Source of the DNA: Devosia pacifica
Lineage (GTDB): Bacteria > Pseudomonadota > Alphaproteobacteria > Rhizobiales > Devosiaceae
Length of the DNA stretch: 64,000 nucleotides
Direction: 5' to 3'
NCBI RefSeq assembly: GCF_014652635.1
Contig: NZ_BMZE01000004.1
Span: 339,821-403,820 of the forward strand
Positions 61,295 to 64,000 of the stretch are shown in pieces (within the stretch, counting starts at the first letter, position 1; each line of letters starts with the position of its first letter). Position numbers and translations under genes: made by a program. A model generated the notes under the pieces. The model did no database searches, was not told where the DNA came from, and was given only the letters and a program-made list of their open reading frames with translations.

Positions 61295-63078
61295 TCAGCC
61301 TCGGCCTGGATCGAGACCTTCTCAAGCAGAACCGTAGGATCTTCCTGCGCCGCCATGAAGTCGGCCAGGCCCAGCCCTACTTCGTCGAGCGAAGTGATAT
61401 CGAGCATCAAAGTTCCACCGTCGCGGATAAAGCTGCTCAGTGCATCGCCCACAGCTTCGGCATCGCTGCTGCCGCCGAGCAAGCCGATTGCCATGCCTTC
61501 GGCAACGCCGGCAATGATCGGGCGCATGGTGGATACGTCGACGCCCTGCTGTGCTGCAGCATCAGAAAGCAGAAGTTCGGTCAGGCCATTGTCGACGACC
61601 GTGATCTGCAGGTCCTTCGCAGTGGTGCCCATTGCAGCGACCATTGCCAGGTCGTTGTTTTCGCTGAACAGCTGCTCAGTCGCATTTCCGACCGTACCGG
61701 CGATGTTAATGCTGCCCAGATCGGCCTCCTCGAGCATCAGCGTGTTGATCTCGATCTGGTCCAACTCTGCCAACCAGTTCATCGAGAGCTCAAAGCCAAC
61801 GTCGACGCTCTCGATCCCCATGGCCCGAAGTTGCTGAAGCTGCTCGTCTTCGCTGTCAGCCGGCAGATCAACGAGAATATTCTCGGCAGATGCATCGATC
61901 GACGCTGGAATGCCATTGGTGTAATCGCCCAAAGTGAGATCGACACTGCCGACGGAGGCGACGATGCGTTCCCCTTCGTTATCGGTATCCGGAAAGTCCA
62001 TCTCCAGCCCGCTTATCGAAAAGCCTGCAAACGCCGGGATCAACTGACGCGCGTTGTCGCGGAACCATTCGTCGGCATCAGAGACGGGCATGCCGGCAAT
62101 CACGTCGATCTGGTCTGAAAAGTCGAAGCCTTTGAACACAAAGGAATCGAACGCCATCGATCCGACACTGCCATCTTCCGTCAACTCGATGCTGACATCC
62201 TCAACTGCAATTTCAGGGTAAGTGCCAGGCTCGAAGCCGCCCATCGTTACCGGACCAACCACGACGGACACCGGCTCACCGGTGTCGTCTTCGCCCGAAC
62301 AATCAATGCCATCGAAGGTGAATGGGGCAGACCGGAAAGACGTGATCAGATCGATATACATCGGCAGAAAGTCTGCCATCAGCTCTGGATCGGGTTCTCC
62401 CTCGTCATCGTCCTCAGAGCTGGCCTCGAGCTGGTTCGCAATGCTCATGAACTCGGTGAACGGGACTTCCAGCGGACGCGCGCTGAACTCGGCGACCTGC
62501 ATGCTGCCGATCTCGCAGGTAACCTCTGGCGTGGTGATAGAGCCGCCAGCCATCGTGACATCGGTGTAGATAGTCTGGAACTCGGAGCTGGACTGCTCGA
62601 CGAAGCCGTAGAAGCCGAGCAGGGCATTGATGTTCAACGCGCTGGCGGACATGGTGTCAAAGCTGCCGCTGAACTCCTCGCCGTCTTCCATGGTGATGCT
62701 GCCAATGGTCACGCTGCCAGCGACACCGTCGATGACGTCTTCGATCGTCACGTCGTTGTAGGTGATGAGAAAGTCATCCATCTCCTCGCCCGAGGCGGTC
62801 ACCTCGACTGTCGGGATCGTGATGCTCGCAGCATCGAGAGCGGCAAGATCCTCTGCGTGACTCTCGAAGTCCCCCGTCAGGATCGCCCGGAGCGTGTCCG
62901 CATCGATGGTCGACTGCTCGACAGTGACGTCGGGAACATTGACCTGAAATGCCAGCTCGGAGGCCTCGGGTGTTTTGGTTTTCTGCGCCAGGGCTGCCGA
63001 ACTGGGCAGGGCAACTGATAACAGGGCGGCGGCTGTAACTGTGGCGAGTGGCCCGCCAATTCGCTTCATGTTCGACAT
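61291..63078 (-). CDS. Large exported protein of unknown function
   Basis: A 595-aa protein with a signal peptide (GPLATVTAAALLSVALPSSAALA|QKT). The mature part is acidic, low in cysteine and made of beta-rich segments that recur: DDFLITYNDVTIEDVIDGVAGSVTIGSITMEDGEEFSGSF, then later blocks of similar VTMGGFEPGTYPEIAVEDVSIELTEDGSVGSM. Several Gly-Ser-Val-D/T motifs alternate with strands, suggesting stacked repeats. I do not recognise a family. It is cotranslated with the DUF1624 gene (4-base overlap), so the two may act together at the envelope. ATG 63078 is chosen over ATG 63138 because the signal peptide begins there. Confidence 0.8.
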   Translation of the reverse strand: MSNMKRIGGPLATVTAAALLSVALPSSAALAQKTKTPEASELAFQVNVPDVTVEQSTIDADTLRAILTGDFESHAEDLAALDAASITIPTVEVTASGEEMDDFLITYNDVTIEDVIDGVAGSVTIGSITMEDGEEFSGSFDTMSASALNINALLGFYGFVEQSSSEFQTIYTDVTMAGGSITTPEVTCEIGSMQVAEFSARPLEVPFTEFMSIANQLEASSEDDDEGEPDPELMADFLPMYIDLITSFRSAPFTFDGIDCSGEDDTGEPVSVVVGPVTMGGFEPGTYPEIAVEDVSIELTEDGSVGSMAFDSFVFKGFDFSDQIDVIAGMPVSDADEWFRDNARQLIPAFAGFSISGLEMDFPDTDNEGERIVASVGSVDLTLGDYTNGIPASIDASAENILVDLPADSEDEQLQQLRAMGIESVDVGFELSMNWLAELDQIEINTLMLEEADLGSINIAGTVGNATEQLFSENNDLAMVAAMGTTAKDLQITVVDNGLTELLLSDAAAQQGVDVSTMRPIIAGVAEGMAIGLLGGSSDAEAVGDALSSFIRDGGTLMLDITSLDEVGLGLADFMAAQEDPTVLLEKVSIQAEAE

Positions 63079-63196
63079 GGTCCTGACTCCTGTGAAATTC
63101 TTGAGATTCAATCTGCGACAAGCCTGCTTGTGCAGCAATACCTATAGGGCTGACCTGTACAACGATATGACGTGACGTGGTGGCTTCGTAACAAAA

Positions 63197-64000
63197 TCAA
63201 TAGACTTCGGTGAGCACCTCAATCTCGGCACCGGCCCCCGGCTGCACTTCGAATCCCCGGTTGAAGACGGTGTCGCCCTGCTTGGCCAGAACCTCATAGT
63301 CGCCGGCAGCAAGCACAGTCTCGGGGAAGGCGCCGAGATCGGTGAACAAGGTCGCTCCCTCCATGGTTTGTACGGTCCACTCCACGTCAGCAATGGCTTC
63401 GCCACCCGGTTCGGAAACGAGCTTGAACGAAATTTCGCTTGCCTGATGATAGAGTGTCGCATCTGTCAACTGGCCGGCCTGAACTCTCAAATCCGCCCGC
63501 ACTTCGGCGTTCACGCTGCCGAACCGAGAGACCACATGATAGGTGCCGGCATTGACGGTGACGATCTCATTTGCGGTGATATCGCTTGCCAAGAGCGCCT
63601 GCTCGGTCTCGCTGTCTGACGAATAGATATCGAATCGCAACAGGTTCGGAGAAATTCCTATATCGCCCTCAACGGCCGCATTGAGCCGGATAGCACCAGC
63701 ATCGAGCACGACCGATTTGCTGTTCGATCCAGGCGCGACGCTGAGTGTGTCGCTGGTTTGGGCGCGACCGTAGGCCACATGAACAAGGTACTCACCCGGC
63801 GGCAGCTCAAGTTCGGCGGTCGCATCCTCAGACTTCGCGCGAAGAGCGAGATCTCCTGACTCGTCGGTTGAGGTGTCGAATACGCGCCATACGAGGCCGC
63901 GACTGATGGGCTCGCCCTCCGCTGTGACCAGCGCGGTGAGTTCAACAGGCTGCGGCACCGAAGTTATCGCATCGATCGCTGCGGCAGCGGCTGCTTCCGC
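63197..64000 (-). CDS. Exported beta-rich protein, N-terminus outside the window
   Basis: The frame is open to the end of the window, and the first visible residues (AEAAAAAAIDAITS) lead into PQPVELTALVTAEGEPISRGLVWRVFD. At least 267 residues are visible. They consist of several ~80-residue beta-sandwich-like repeats (ELPPGEYLVHVAYGRAQTSDTLSV; VNAGTYHVVSRFGSVNAEVRADLRV; LAAGDYEVLAKQGDTVFNRGFEV), each with a GxYxV strand after a proline/alanine turn. This resembles carboxypeptidase-regulatory/Ig-like surface repeats. A GTG at 63958 could be an internal start, but the frame and the Ala-rich lead suggest the true start is further upstream. Function unknown. Confidence 0.75.
   Translation of the reverse strand, partial: AEAAAAAAIDAITSVPQPVELTALVTAEGEPISRGLVWRVFDTSTDESGDLALRAKSEDATAELELPPGEYLVHVAYGRAQTSDTLSVAPGSNSKSVVLDAGAIRLNAAVEGDIGISPNLLRFDIYSSDSETEQALLASDITANEIVTVNAGTYHVVSRFGSVNAEVRADLRVQAGQLTDATLYHQASEISFKLVSEPGGEAIADVEWTVQTMEGATLFTDLGAFPETVLAAGDYEVLAKQGDTVFNRGFEVQPGAGAEIEVLTEVY

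Overview
The window looks like a chromosomal segment of an alphaproteobacterium of the order Hyphomicrobiales (Rhizobiales). The GC content is high. Several gene arrangements are typical of that order: heme A synthase next to a small DUF2842 gene and rplM-rpsI; aminotransferase - homoserine dehydrogenase - glpX - recJ; and a fused IolC/DUF2090 protein under an RpiR-type regulator. I cannot name the genus; a Devosia/Pelagibacterium-like or related marine/soil lineage is a guess. There are no rRNA genes, no CRISPR array, no transposase and no obvious prophage. One tRNA (Pro, GGG) is present.

Layout. 0-12.6 kb: an efflux pump/MarR pair sharing a perfect palindrome, then a carbohydrate region. 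This holds an inositol dehydrogenase, a LacI regulator divergent from an orphan sugar-binding protein, and the myo-inositol operon iolC-iolD-iolE-(small membrane protein)-iolB read leftwards. Next come the RpiR-type regulator and a divergent oxidoreductase. Two copies of a GGAA-N6-TTCC operator flank the regulator gene. 12.6-23.2 kb: an EamA transporter behind a clear FMN riboswitch (so probably the riboflavin importer RibN), an oxidoreductase/aldo-keto reductase fusion, CorA, small enzymes, a secreted Gly/Asp/Asn-rich repeat protein, a glutaredoxin-MauE membrane protein with a DUF305 protein, and tRNA-Pro. 23.2-32.7 kb: an exopolysaccharide locus (Wzy-like polymerase, initiating glycosyl-phosphate transferase, glycosyltransferase, Wza-like exporter, Wzc-like co-polymerase whose kinase domain has lost its Walker A, deacetylase). 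32.7-41 kb: ctaA, rplM-rpsI, a membrane alpha/beta hydrolase, ExoD, an MFS pump and a glycosyltransferase. 41-48.9 kb: the housekeeping aminotransferase-hom-glpX-recJ block, interrupted by two tandem iron-type substrate-binding proteins. 48.9-54.5 kb: a photooxidative-stress type locus described below. 54.5-60.2 kb: a complete FecBCD-type ferric-siderophore importer and an ABC exporter. 60.3-64 kb: a DUF1624 membrane protein, a large exported protein of unknown family, and a cut-off exported protein.

The most interesting region is 48.9-54.5 kb. A rightward operon (FAD oxidoreductase, DUF1365, Cfa-like methyltransferase) converges on a leftward operon (ECF sigma factor, ChrR-like anti-sigma, short-chain dehydrogenase). 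Both operons start with the same promoter pattern, TGATCC-N16-CGT, which fits an ECF11/RpoE-ChrR regulon of the kind that answers singlet oxygen. The ChrR-like protein keeps the His/Glu cupin site but has lost both cysteines of the zinc-binding anti-sigma motif, so the sensing mechanism probably differs from the Rhodobacter paradigm. The lipid-modifying gene set resembles the one used to make methylated and furan fatty acids.

Other points worth a second look are the homoserine dehydrogenase with a 60-residue HTH-like N-terminal extension, RirA-type TGA-N9-TCA sites ahead of both iron-binding-protein loci, and the Gfo/Idh/MocA-aldo/keto reductase fusion. All calls come from reading the sequence and translations without database searches.
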